From positions 43,162-51,922 of the forward strand of contig DEEW01000137.1 of NCBI GenBank assembly GCA_002350465.1: a stretch of 8,761 bases of DNA, written 5' to 3'. The notes under the pieces were generated by a model that saw only the letters and a list, made by a program, of their open reading frames with translations, did not search any database and had not been told where the DNA came from. Source of the DNA: Lachnospiraceae bacterium UBA2868. Its GTDB lineage: Bacteria; Bacillota_A; Clostridia; Lachnospirales; Lachnospiraceae. This document shows positions 1-6,974 of this stretch, piece by piece; positions within the stretch are counted from its first letter, which is position 1, and each line of letters starts with the position of its first letter. A program made the position numbers and the translations under genes.

Positions 1-1212
1 GGGTGGGGTGAGATAATCCTCAGGTCTTTCGGTGCCGGGTGTACACTTGGATTTCGTGTTGCTTTCGGGGGATGTATGACCTTGCTGCTGGGAATGACGG
101 TTTGCATCGGATCAGGTGCACTTGGCGCACCGGCACAGGCATGTATATATGCAGCTGCCATACTTATTTCTCTTACCGGGATTGCCGGGATTATAGTTCG
201 TAAACGTATGAATTTCCCTTCCGGTTATAAAACCGATCCCAGTATGGGAGCTGCCGATATTATCGGGCTATGCGTGATTGCTGCCGTGATCGTCTTTCAG
301 ATCTGGTCGGTTATGAGATATCAAAGTGATAACACACAGGTGCTTAGTGGAATAGGGATTGCAACAAGAGTATACGATACGGGATTCCTGTTTGTTGCCG
401 AACCCGTTAACCTGTTTATAGGTGCGGTATCCTTTGCCATGCGTATCCATCCCCTTGCCTTTATATACGGCATAATACCGGCACCTCTGATACTTATGTA
501 CTATCTGTGCTATTTCGAGGTACTTCGGACGGTATGCAGCACATGGCATAAAACCGTTATAGCGTTTGCAACAGTTGCAATGCTTAATATCTGGGGATAC
601 CAGTCCGAGAGATTAATACCGGTAACCCTTCTCATTTCATGGTTCGGGTTCTGGGTGTTTTTGGTTCACGGGGTGATGAACGTATCGGCCGTGATTATTG
701 TAAATTATCTGCAAACAGTTAAAAGTAAAGACCTCAGGGAGAAAACAGAGGACGAAGAAGAGTATTCGGAGGAGTGGGATATGAAAAAGCATAAAATAGT
801 TAATGCAAGGAATCTTGCTATAGGGCTTGGAGTGCTTGCACTCATACTTATAATGGCAGTGTTTGTACTCAACAACAAGATAAACAGGTTGTATGCTGCT
901 ACTGTCAATCTTCAGGAGGATATGAACAGCAGATGCAGCATTTATGAATTCAAGCCTGACGGAAATGCTACGGAAGGGTATCTCATCAGGGAAAGTGATG
1001 GGAAGATAACATTTATCGGTGGCGGCGGAGAACAAAACGCCGAAGATCTTGGATTGTTCTTTGAAAAATACGGTAATTCGGTGGAAACATGGTACGTTTA
1101 CAGCGATGATGAAGAAAATGCCGGAGCCATGAAAGCCCTTATTTCCGAAGGTGTGATTACTCCGGACAAGGTATATGTAACGAACAGGAAAGAGATAACA
1201 GACTTTAAATGA
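1..1212 (+). CDS. Polytopic membrane protein with C-terminal anchored outer domain (5' partial)
   Basis: The frame is open from base 1, and the 25 codons before the first ATG (76) encode plausible hydrophobic membrane sequence, so the gene probably begins outside the window. Counting from ATG 76, membrane segments lie near residues 20-40, 60-80, 125-150, 156-174 and 178-213. A highly acidic linker (about 217-235) follows, then M236 with a basic start (MKKHK), a clear membrane anchor (246-265) and about 110 residues that should lie outside the cytoplasm. The multi-pass part resembles in layout the next gene: both have an acidic, Asp-containing outer loop after a membrane helix, and it recalls DUF6077-type proteins from clostridial polysaccharide loci (from memory). 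The outer part loosely recalls the start of a metallo-beta-lactamase fold (a GGGG turn at 315-318, then a beta-strand WYVY) but has no histidine, so hydrolase activity is not supported. The stop overlaps the next start as ATGA. The biochemical function is unknown; a role in polysaccharide assembly or export is inferred from position. Confidence 0.7.
   Translation, partial: GWGEIILRSFGAGCTLGFRVAFGGCMTLLLGMTVCIGSGALGAPAQACIYAAAILISLTGIAGIIVRKRMNFPSGYKTDPSMGAADIIGLCVIAAVIVFQIWSVMRYQSDNTQVLSGIGIATRVYDTGFLFVAEPVNLFIGAVSFAMRIHPLAFIYGIIPAPLILMYYLCYFEVLRTVCSTWHKTVIAFATVAMLNIWGYQSERLIPVTLLISWFGFWVFLVHGVMNVSAVIIVNYLQTVKSKDLREKTEDEEEYSEEWDMKKHKIVNARNLAIGLGVLALILIMAVFVLNNKINRLYAATVNLQEDMNSRCSIYEFKPDGNATEGYLIRESDGKITFIGGGGEQNAEDLGLFFEKYGNSVETWYVYSDDEENAGAMKALISEGVITPDKVYVTNRKEITDFK
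768..783 (+). promoter_or_regulatory. Internal ribosome binding site and in-frame ATG
   Basis: GGAGGAG (768-774) lies 6 bases before an in-frame ATG (781-783) inside the preceding ORF. The peptide starting there has the look of a genuine N-terminus: a short basic stretch, then one membrane anchor. It would give a 143-residue protein ending at 1212. The Shine-Dalgarno match is as good as any other in the window. The same bases also encode acidic residues (Glu-Glu-Trp-Asp), so a coding-only explanation is possible. Confidence 0.5.
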
Positions 1213-2270
1213 CAGCAATAAAAGCACTATGTGTGCTGGTGGTTAATTTCATAATGTATATGGCTTTCGGAAGCTTCTTTACCGTCCGCAAAAACAGGGA
1301 ATGGTCGGCGGGACTTGCGGTAACGGTCGGGTTTTTTGCGTATTATGCGCTCTTTTTTGTTATCACACTTCCGGTTATGTTCACCTACAGGCCTTTATCC
1401 TATCTTGCAAAACTGTGGCTGATACCATGCATACTGATAACGGTAACGGCTGTAATACTGTACGGAAAATCATGGGCAGAAAAGATAACGGGCATCATAA
1501 GCGATATACGGGAAAACAGACTGTTTTGGGCGGGAGTGTGTATTATTACGGTTCTGTCTGCGGTTTTGGTGGCTATTACCTACAATTTTACTCTTGATGC
1601 CGCTTATTATGTAGCGAATGTAACGACCAATGTCGATACGAACATGATAAATGTATATGATCCGTTTACGGGAAGCTGGCAGGATCATTTTGAGCTCAGA
1701 TATGCGTTTGCAACCTATTCGGTAAATGACTCGGTCATTTGCTATATTACGAAACTGCCTGCGCTTGTACAGACCAAAACCGTTATGTCATTGACGGTGA
1801 TGATCGTTGTCAATATTTTATATGTGATGATAAGCCGGTATTTCCATGAGGATCACAGACGTGCACTTTTGATGTATGTCCTGATGATGCTGACAAACTG
1901 TATGTTTATCAGTATTTATACGGCATCCAACTTCCTGATGACACGAACTTATGAGGGAAAATCCATTGTCGGCAATATATCGATCATAGCTATATTTGTT
2001 TTGTACCTTCTGCTTGTGTCAGGCAGACCGCCAGAGGGGCTGTTCGTTATGCTTTTTGTTGTAAGTATGGGTACTGTAACCGTCAGCTCCACAGCCAACA
2101 TGGTCATACCCACGGAAATAGTTGCCCTTTTTGTTCCCTATGCTCTTATAAAAAAGAAACCGGGTATTCTGCCTAAGGCAATAATATGCATCATCCCCGA
2201 AATTGTGATGATGCTTATATATGTTATGTATGTAAAGGGATATTTTGCTATATATACTTTTCCGAGGTAG
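1209..2270 (+). CDS. Polytopic membrane protein, DUF6077-like, N-terminal part (ends at in-frame TAG)
   Basis: This 353-residue protein is almost entirely membrane helices (about nine or ten; clear ones near residues 2-24, 32-59, 65-86, 104-126, 188-212, 217-243, 253-272, 276-300 and 322-349). The largest outer loop (about 127-187) begins with an acidic segment (LDAAYY, then NVDTN) of the kind found in membrane glycosyltransferase-like proteins. A conserved-looking R-x-Y-E-G-K motif near 246-251 recalls the DUF6077 family (from memory). The start is ATG 1209 in an ATGA overlap with the previous stop; only a distant AGGAAAGAG is upstream, so translation is probably coupled. The ORF ends at TAG 2268-2270. 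The following ORF continues in the same frame one codon later with the rest of the expected protein, so this is likely the front half of a split gene. No enzymatic activity can be assigned. Confidence 0.75.
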   Translation: MTAIKALCVLVVNFIMYMAFGSFFTVRKNREWSAGLAVTVGFFAYYALFFVITLPVMFTYRPLSYLAKLWLIPCILITVTAVILYGKSWAEKITGIISDIRENRLFWAGVCIITVLSAVLVAITYNFTLDAAYYVANVTTNVDTNMINVYDPFTGSWQDHFELRYAFATYSVNDSVICYITKLPALVQTKTVMSLTVMIVVNILYVMISRYFHEDHRRALLMYVLMMLTNCMFISIYTASNFLMTRTYEGKSIVGNISIIAIFVLYLLLVSGRPPEGLFVMLFVVSMGTVTVSSTANMVIPTEIVALFVPYALIKKKPGILPKAIICIIPEIVMMLIYVMYVKGYFAIYTFPR

Positions 2271-2276
2271 ATAATG
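2264..2276 (+). promoter_or_regulatory. RBS and restart ATG straddling the TAG stop
   Basis: GAGGT (2264-2268) overlaps the first base of the TAG stop (2268-2270) and lies 5 bases before ATG 2274. Ribosomes ending at the TAG could restart here, so the downstream half could be made as a separate chain. The match is moderate and may be chance within the coding sequence. Confidence 0.45.
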
Positions 2277-3164
2277 CAGGGTGTGAATGTATTTGAAAAC
2301 GGAATAGGTTATCTTACAAAATGCCTTGGCCTGTACAATTCGGGAACAGGCTACTTTGTAATGTACCTTTTTGCCGTTCTTTTTATTCTGATAAAAGGGG
2401 AGCGCCGGGAGAGAGAGATTTTTCTTCCGGGTGCGGCTGTGCTGCTGCTTACGGTATTTAACCCCGTAGTTCCGGTTATACTTGACAGGATATTTGATGT
2501 GAGCAGTGAGTACTACAGGCTGTTCTGGATCGCTCCGGTAGTAATTCTCGTGCCCTATACGGCCACCATAATAATATATGACCGAAAGGGCAGCGGACGG
2601 TATGTTGCGGGAGTTCTTACGGTTGCCCTGCTTATACTCGGCGGAAATTATGTGTACGCAAAGGGATTTGATATAGCGGAAAACATATACAAGATACCGG
2701 ATGAGCTTATTGCTGTGTCCGAAATGATCCATGAAGATTCACAGGAAGAGTATTCAAAGGCGTTCTTTGAATACGAATACAATATGGAAATCCGTCAGTA
2801 TGATCCCAAAATGCTTCTGACTGTTGACAGGGAGGATTACCTGTATGCCATGAATTATTCGTATACGGATGAAATGCTGGCGAATGAGGACAGGCCGGTA
2901 GACAGGATACTGGCACTTCTTGTGAGAAATCAGAATATATCGGAAGAGGATTTTACTCTCGCACTTGAGAAGACAGATACGGAATATGTTGTGCTTACGG
3001 CGGGACATCCGCAGATCCCTTTTATCAAACGAGCGGGACTTTACGAGATAGGACGTGTTGGTACACACATAGTATTCAAGTACGATCTTGACGATCCGGC
3101 AGTATTTGAGCTTGTGGATTACAGTGATGTTCAGCATAGATTCAGTTACAGGAGACTTAAATGA
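2274..3164 (+). CDS. Membrane protein with C-terminal soluble domain, DUF6077-like, C-terminal part
   Basis: This 296-residue ORF is in the same frame as the preceding one, separated only by TAG and ATA. Four membrane helices (about 25-42, 48-70, 80-103, 109-128) are followed by a soluble domain of about 168 residues. The first helices carry the NPVVP and YYRLFW signatures that in related proteins sit deep inside a longer polytopic protein, and the soluble part has a charged IRQYD segment and a late strand-rich section (EYVVLTAG, then GLYEIGRVG). Such soluble tails normally close a membrane protein of about 600-700 residues; joining the two ORFs gives about 650. It is therefore more likely the rear half of an interrupted gene than an independent protein, although a restart signal exists. 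Its stop overlaps the next start (ATGA). The specific function is unknown; a transferase-like or export-related role in polysaccharide synthesis is inferred from neighbours. Confidence 0.7.
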   Translation: MQGVNVFENGIGYLTKCLGLYNSGTGYFVMYLFAVLFILIKGERREREIFLPGAAVLLLTVFNPVVPVILDRIFDVSSEYYRLFWIAPVVILVPYTATIIIYDRKGSGRYVAGVLTVALLILGGNYVYAKGFDIAENIYKIPDELIAVSEMIHEDSQEEYSKAFFEYEYNMEIRQYDPKMLLTVDREDYLYAMNYSYTDEMLANEDRPVDRILALLVRNQNISEEDFTLALEKTDTEYVVLTAGHPQIPFIKRAGLYEIGRVGTHIVFKYDLDDPAVFELVDYSDVQHRFSYRRLK

Positions 3165-4036
3165 GGCTGACGGTTTTTACACCTACATACAACAGAAAGC
3201 AGCTTCTCGCACGTGTATACAGGAGTCTGACGGCCCAAACGGTTAAGGATTTTGAATGGCTGATAGTCGATGACGGTTCTACAGATAACACCGATGATGT
3301 GGTAAAAAAATGGATCGATGAAGGTATAATCCGGATAAGGTACTATTACAGGCCAAACGGTGGTAAAATGCGGGCCCACAATACAGGAACAGGGCTGGCA
3401 CAAACAGAGCTTTTCGTGTGCCTTGATTCGGATGACTACTTTATTGAAACCGCCGTTGAGGATTTGCTGGCAGCTTATGACAGTGCGGCAGGATACGAAG
3501 GAAGCGGCAGACATCTGGGTGGAGTGGTAGCGCATAAAGGATGCACGGATGAGAAATTACTGGGCAGTAAATCCTTTCCCGATGTAAAATACTCCACATT
3601 ATACGGGTTGTACCTTAAAGGTTTCAGCGGTGAGACAACGCTGATGTATAAAACGGAAATTCTGAAAATGTTTCCGTTTCCTGAAATCGAGGGTGAAAAG
3701 TATGTACCCGAGGACTATATTTATGATAAAATAGACGAGGTATGTGTGCTTGCCGTTTTGCCGAAGATAATCACTGTATGTGAAATAACGGACAGCGGCT
3801 ATACCGAGTCGGTAAATGAGCTGAAACGCAAAAACGTTAATGCCTTTTACCTGTACTATGAGCAGAGAGCCTTTATTACGCCACCCGGTATACTTAAATT
3901 GAAATATCTGGGTCGCTATGTCATATATTCAAAGCGTTCAAACAGACCTGTATTTGCGGGCAGCCGTATCGGCTTCCTGAATGTGCTTGCAGGCTGTATA
4001 TACGCCGGTTTTCTGCTTCTTTTACATAAGGAGTAG
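3161..4036 (+). CDS. Family 2 glycosyltransferase (GT-A fold)
   Basis: This enzyme should transfer a sugar from a nucleotide-sugar donor onto a growing lipid-linked oligosaccharide at the cytoplasmic membrane face. The GT2 signatures are in order: N-terminal beta-strand with TPTYNR (7-12), nucleotide-binding VDDGSTD (36-42), a GGKMRAHN segment (67-74) and the metal-binding DxD as LDSDD (88-92). A PED motif near the middle of the second half is a candidate for the catalytic acidic residue. A hydrophobic stretch near the C-terminus (about 266-287) could associate with the membrane. Length (291 residues) is normal for the family. The start ATG 3161 has AGGAGA (3150-3155) 5-6 bases upstream and overlaps the previous stop by 4 bases. 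The donor sugar and acceptor cannot be read from sequence. Confidence 0.92.
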   Translation: MRLTVFTPTYNRKQLLARVYRSLTAQTVKDFEWLIVDDGSTDNTDDVVKKWIDEGIIRIRYYYRPNGGKMRAHNTGTGLAQTELFVCLDSDDYFIETAVEDLLAAYDSAAGYEGSGRHLGGVVAHKGCTDEKLLGSKSFPDVKYSTLYGLYLKGFSGETTLMYKTEILKMFPFPEIEGEKYVPEDYIYDKIDEVCVLAVLPKIITVCEITDSGYTESVNELKRKNVNAFYLYYEQRAFITPPGILKLKYLGRYVIYSKRSNRPVFAGSRIGFLNVLAGCIYAGFLLLLHKE

Positions 4037-4045
4037 TCTGTTTTG
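4028..4045 (+). promoter_or_regulatory. RBS supporting a TTG start
   Basis: AAGGAG (4028-4033) lies in the last codons of the upstream gene, 9 bases before TTG 4043-4045. The first in-frame ATG (about 4106) falls inside the first membrane helix, so the TTG is the better start. Confidence 0.75.
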
Positions 4046-5413
4046 AACCAAAAGCAGTTCCATAAAAGATTATATTTATTCGCAACCTCTCTTTTGATAC
4101 TGGCTATGGAGACCGGAGTAATGCTTTATGTATGGTATTGGCATTACAATACGGGTATTCCCAAAGCCTTTTATTTCTGGGGACATGTTTTCATAGCGGC
4201 AGTTTATTTTGTGATTTTGCTGTTTGCATCCTTCATGTACGGAGGTCTCAAGATCGGGTCGTTTCGGATGATAGAACTTACTCTTTCCCAGGGGTTTGCG
4301 ACGCTTGTTACAAATGTACTGTTCTACGGAATAATATGTCTTCTGTCATATCGTTTTCCTACAATAGTCCCTCTTTTTATCGGTATGATCGTACAGTGCT
4401 TCATAGTCGGAATATGGATAATTACGGCTACTATGGGGTTTAGGGCGCTGTTTCCGCCGGTTGACGTGCTTCTTGTGTACGGAGGCAACAGCCAGGATAT
4501 CATAATAGAAAAGTTTAAAACCAGAAGGCATCAGTTTACCGTTACAAAGGCAATGAGCACCTCCGGCGATCTGGAGGCCGTGTTTGCGGAAGTTGCGAAA
4601 CACGAAGCCGTTATGCTTTGGGATATTCCGAATGAACAGAGAAATGCGGTTTTCAAATGCTGTTACGAGAACGATGTTGATATATATGTGAGCCCGAAGA
4701 TCATGGATATCGTGCTGAAAGGTTCACAGAACCTGCACCTGTTTGATACCCCGCTGCTGTTTACAAAAAGTGATCCGATAGAGGCAGAGCAGAGAATAAT
4801 AAAGCGTCTGTTCGATATTACGGCTTCGGTTATAATGATCGTGATAACATCGCCTATAATGCTCTTTACGGCTGCCGCCGTAAAAATATGTGATGGGGGA
4901 AGCGTATTTTATAAACAGACACGGTGTACAAGAGGAAACAGGGAATTCAAGATAATCAAGTTCCGCAGCATGATAGAGCACGCCGAGGAAGACGGTAAGG
5001 CAAGACTGGCTTCCAAGAATGATGACAGGATAACGCCTGTCGGCAGGATAATAAGGAAACTGCGAATAGATGAATTGCCCCAGCTCTTTAATGTTATTGC
5101 CGGAGATATGTCTCTGGTAGGCCCCCGGCCGGAGCGTCCGGATATTATCGAAGAATATACAAAGATGATGCCGGAATTCTCATACAGGACAAAGGTTACG
5201 GCAGGGATCACCGGATATGCCCAGGTTTACGGGAAATATAATACCAGGCCTTACGATAAACTGAAGCTGGATCTTTTTTATATAGAGAATTTTTCGATAT
5301 GGCTGGATTTGAGACTTTTGATCCTTACCGTAAAGACCCTGTTCATGATAGGAAGTGCGGAAGGGGTAACCAAACAGGGTGAGACCTTTGGCTCAGGGGA
5401 TAATAATGAATAA
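4043..5413 (+). CDS. Polyprenyl-phosphate sugar-1-phosphate transferase (initiating enzyme, PF02397 type)
   Basis: This enzyme should move a sugar-1-phosphate from a UDP-sugar to undecaprenyl phosphate, the first step of repeat-unit assembly. Four N-terminal membrane helices (about 9-33, 41-66, 77-100, 106-135) precede a cytoplasmic Rossmann-like region (about 138-235, starting DVLLVYGG), as in long WbaP/CpsE/EpsE-type members. The catalytic bacterial sugar-transferase domain begins at KRLFD (254-258) with a hydrophobic re-entrant helix, followed by FRSM (307-310), the Asp-Glu dyad in RIDELPQL (D343, E344) and SLVGPRPE (357-364), then AGITGYAQV. All key residues are intact and the length (456) is typical. 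Translation starts at TTG with a strong RBS; the gene follows the GT2 gene by 6 bases and overlaps the next by 8. The sugar is not predictable; glucose, galactose or an N-acetylated sugar are possible. I assign no gene symbol. Confidence 0.95.
   Translation: MNQKQFHKRLYLFATSLLILAMETGVMLYVWYWHYNTGIPKAFYFWGHVFIAAVYFVILLFASFMYGGLKIGSFRMIELTLSQGFATLVTNVLFYGIICLLSYRFPTIVPLFIGMIVQCFIVGIWIITATMGFRALFPPVDVLLVYGGNSQDIIIEKFKTRRHQFTVTKAMSTSGDLEAVFAEVAKHEAVMLWDIPNEQRNAVFKCCYENDVDIYVSPKIMDIVLKGSQNLHLFDTPLLFTKSDPIEAEQRIIKRLFDITASVIMIVITSPIMLFTAAAVKICDGGSVFYKQTRCTRGNREFKIIKFRSMIEHAEEDGKARLASKNDDRITPVGRIIRKLRIDELPQLFNVIAGDMSLVGPRPERPDIIEEYTKMMPEFSYRTKVTAGITGYAQVYGKYNTRPYDKLKLDLFYIENFSIWLDLRLLILTVKTLFMIGSAEGVTKQGETFGSGDNNE
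5395..5408 (+). promoter_or_regulatory. RBS choosing ATG 5406
   Basis: AGGGG (5395-5399) is 6 bases before ATG 5406. This supports a start at 5406 rather than at the in-frame GTG 5379, because the encoded protein then begins three residues before the conserved first beta-strand, as is usual in GT2 enzymes. Confidence 0.7.
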
Positions 5414-6152
5414 CAAAGTATCGATAGTCGTGCCGGTATACAACGCAGAAGATTGTATTTCCGACACGATTATGTCTGTATTAAAACAATCATATACGGA
5501 TTTTGAACTCCTTCTTGTGGACGATTCTTCAACCGACAAAAGCCGCAGTATCATGGAAGGGTTCCTGTCGGATAATGTAAGGATACTTGACAATACAGAG
5601 GCCAAGGGAGCAGCAGGCGCGAGAAACACAGGGATAAAAAATGCAGCAGGCCGGTACATTGCGTTTCTTGACGCTGATGATCTATGGATCCCCGATAAGC
5701 TTTCAAAACAGATAGCTTTTATGGAAAATATAGGTGCGGCTTTTTCTTTTACCGGATATGAGTTTGCGGATGAAAACGGACGGGGTCTTGGCAAGATAGT
5801 CAGGGTTCCCCGGACAATATCCTACAAAGAGGCACTTAAAAACACCACGATATTCACAAGTACGGTGATTTTTGATATGAACATACTCTGCAAGGAAGAT
5901 ATATTGATGCCTTACGTTAAGAGCGAGGATACCGCAACGTGGTGGAAAGTCCTGAAAAAAACGGGGATCGCCTACGGTCTTGACGAGAGCCTTACGTTAT
6001 ACAGACGAATGGGAAGTTCCCTTTCGTCAAATAAACTTGAAGCAATAAGAAGAATATGGAATCTATACAGGAAAACCGAGCATCTCGGTATTGTATACAG
6101 CATATACTGTTTTTGCCACTGGGCATATCGTGCAGTAGCAAGGAGGGTATAG
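5406..6152 (+). CDS. Family 2 glycosyltransferase, TuaG-like
   Basis: This 248-residue GT-A enzyme should add one sugar to the lipid-linked repeat unit. From ATG 5406 it shows SIVVPVYN (6-13), VDDSSTD (38-44), GAAGARNTG (68-76) and the DxD as LDADD (88-92) followed by LW. The second half has an ED pair in KSEDTATWW, fitting the acidic catalytic position, and ends with the SLSSNK and WNLYRKTEHLG segments familiar from the teichuronic-acid enzyme TuaG and related capsule transferases (from memory). Its short length fits that group. An in-frame GTG at 5379 would add nine residues with no family counterpart. The start overlaps the upstream gene by 8 bases and its TAG stop directly abuts the next ATG. 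The substrate is unknown. Confidence 0.92.
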   Translation: MNNKVSIVVPVYNAEDCISDTIMSVLKQSYTDFELLLVDDSSTDKSRSIMEGFLSDNVRILDNTEAKGAAGARNTGIKNAAGRYIAFLDADDLWIPDKLSKQIAFMENIGAAFSFTGYEFADENGRGLGKIVRVPRTISYKEALKNTTIFTSTVIFDMNILCKEDILMPYVKSEDTATWWKVLKKTGIAYGLDESLTLYRRMGSSLSSNKLEAIRRIWNLYRKTEHLGIVYSIYCFCHWAYRAVARRV

Positions 6153-6155
6153 ATG
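6140..6155 (+). promoter_or_regulatory. Strong RBS at zero-gap gene junction
   Basis: AAGGAGG (6140-6146), a full anti-Shine-Dalgarno match, lies 6 bases before ATG 6153. It sits within the final Arg-Arg-Val codons of the upstream gene, whose TAG (6150-6152) directly touches the ATG. Confidence 0.75.
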
Positions 6156-6974
6156 GAACCAGAAGTACTGCTTTCGGCAATGTATCTGGATAACGAGAAG
6201 TATATAGACACTCTCAACATACACACTGACTGCGTAGTCATTAACCAGTGCGACAGAGAAGGGATCCGCCGTGTTGTACATGATTCGGCGAAGGGAAAGG
6301 TTAACATAACATATGTTGAGACGAAGGACCGGGGGCTTTCAAGGAGCCGTAACGAGGCCATAGGAAAGGCCCGGGGAGATATATGCATACTGTGTGATAA
6401 TGACGTGGAATATGTGGAGGACTATGACCGGATAATCCGGGAAGCGTTTTTGCGGCACCGAGATGCGGATATAATAGTTTTCTTCATCAAAAGACCGGAA
6501 AGGGAACACCCTGTGTTCGAAAGATCAAGAAGAATGGGTTATCTGTCCGTGCTCAAGATATTCTCTCCCGAGATCGCGTTTAAAAGGGATTCCGTCAGGG
6601 ACGTATCTTTTAATGAGCTGTTTGGCGCCGGTGCCAGATTTTTTATGGGCGAAGAGAATCTGTTTTTGTACGAGTGCCTAAGAAAGCACAAGAAAATAGT
6701 ATATGTTCCGGAAATGATCGCAAAGGTCAGAGATGAAGAGTCCACGTGGTTTAAAGGTTATGGCAGCGATTTCTTTATAAGCCGCGGAGCAAACTATGCC
6801 GCCATGAGCAGGATATTCTCGTGGGCTTTGATATTGCAGTTTGCACTGAGAAAGAGAAACCTGTATTCAAAAAACATGAAAATGTCAAAAGCGGTTTCGG
6901 AAATGATAAAAGGACGGAAGGAATACCTCTCCGTAATGAGGACAAGGGATAATGAGGATTTTTCTCGCGGGTGA
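6153..6974 (+). CDS. Divergent GT-A glycosyltransferase (glycosyltransferase family A type)
   Basis: This 273-residue protein should be a nucleotide-sugar-dependent glycosyltransferase, but it lacks the usual PxYN opening. It starts instead with VLLSAMYLDN and has VVINQCD (28-34) where ordinary GT2 enzymes carry VDDGS. The following DRGLSRSRNEAIG (59-71) and CDNDVEY (81-87) are strong family marks; D82-N83-D84 is the metal-binding DxD. Later features are an FGAGARFFMGEENLFL block, where the EE pair is the candidate catalytic region, and STWFKGYG. From memory this pattern is a recurrent group in Firmicute capsule and exopolysaccharide loci. The start follows a full-strength RBS and directly touches the previous stop; the end overlaps the next gene by 23 bases. 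Donor and acceptor are unknown. Confidence 0.85.
   Translation: MEPEVLLSAMYLDNEKYIDTLNIHTDCVVINQCDREGIRRVVHDSAKGKVNITYVETKDRGLSRSRNEAIGKARGDICILCDNDVEYVEDYDRIIREAFLRHRDADIIVFFIKRPEREHPVFERSRRMGYLSVLKIFSPEIAFKRDSVRDVSFNELFGAGARFFMGEENLFLYECLRKHKKIVYVPEMIAKVRDEESTWFKGYGSDFFISRGANYAAMSRIFSWALILQFALRKRNLYSKNMKMSKAVSEMIKGRKEYLSVMRTRDNEDFSRG

Noticed and set aside
830..843. GAGTGC-TT-GCACTC palindrome
   Set aside because: The two-base loop is too tight for an RNA hairpin and the site is within the codons of a membrane anchor; no matching copy was noticed elsewhere.
1301..1597. Plus-strand alternate-frame ORFs at 1301-1597 and 4132-4443
   Set aside because: Both are fully inside well-supported membrane-protein genes in another frame, with Cys/Gly/Tyr-rich translations and no convincing function.
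2188..2214. Perfect 8-base inverted repeat GCATCATC / GATGATGC with an 11-base loop, about 55 bases before the TAG
   Set aside because: It lies inside coding sequence for a membrane helix, has no U-tract, and is too far from the stop to act clearly as a terminator or recoding hairpin; it is probably chance.
2268..2270. Amber codon read as an amino acid (pyrrolysine or suppression)
   Set aside because: TAG also ends the genes at 4034-4036 and 6150-6152 at sensible family lengths, so TAG works as a normal stop here; no special context signal is visible.
2019..2732. Long minus-strand open frame (237 codons) spanning the amber junction, and others such as 637-1227 and 3146-3535 on the minus strand
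   Set aside because: Their translations are rich in Tyr, His, Lys and Arg without domains or membrane logic, and they lie opposite clearly coding plus-strand genes. They are antisense shadows.
5379..5405. GTG 5379 as start of the TuaG-like gene
   Set aside because: It would add nine residues that do not match GT2 N-termini, while ATG 5406 has a well-spaced AGGGG and places the first beta-strand normally.
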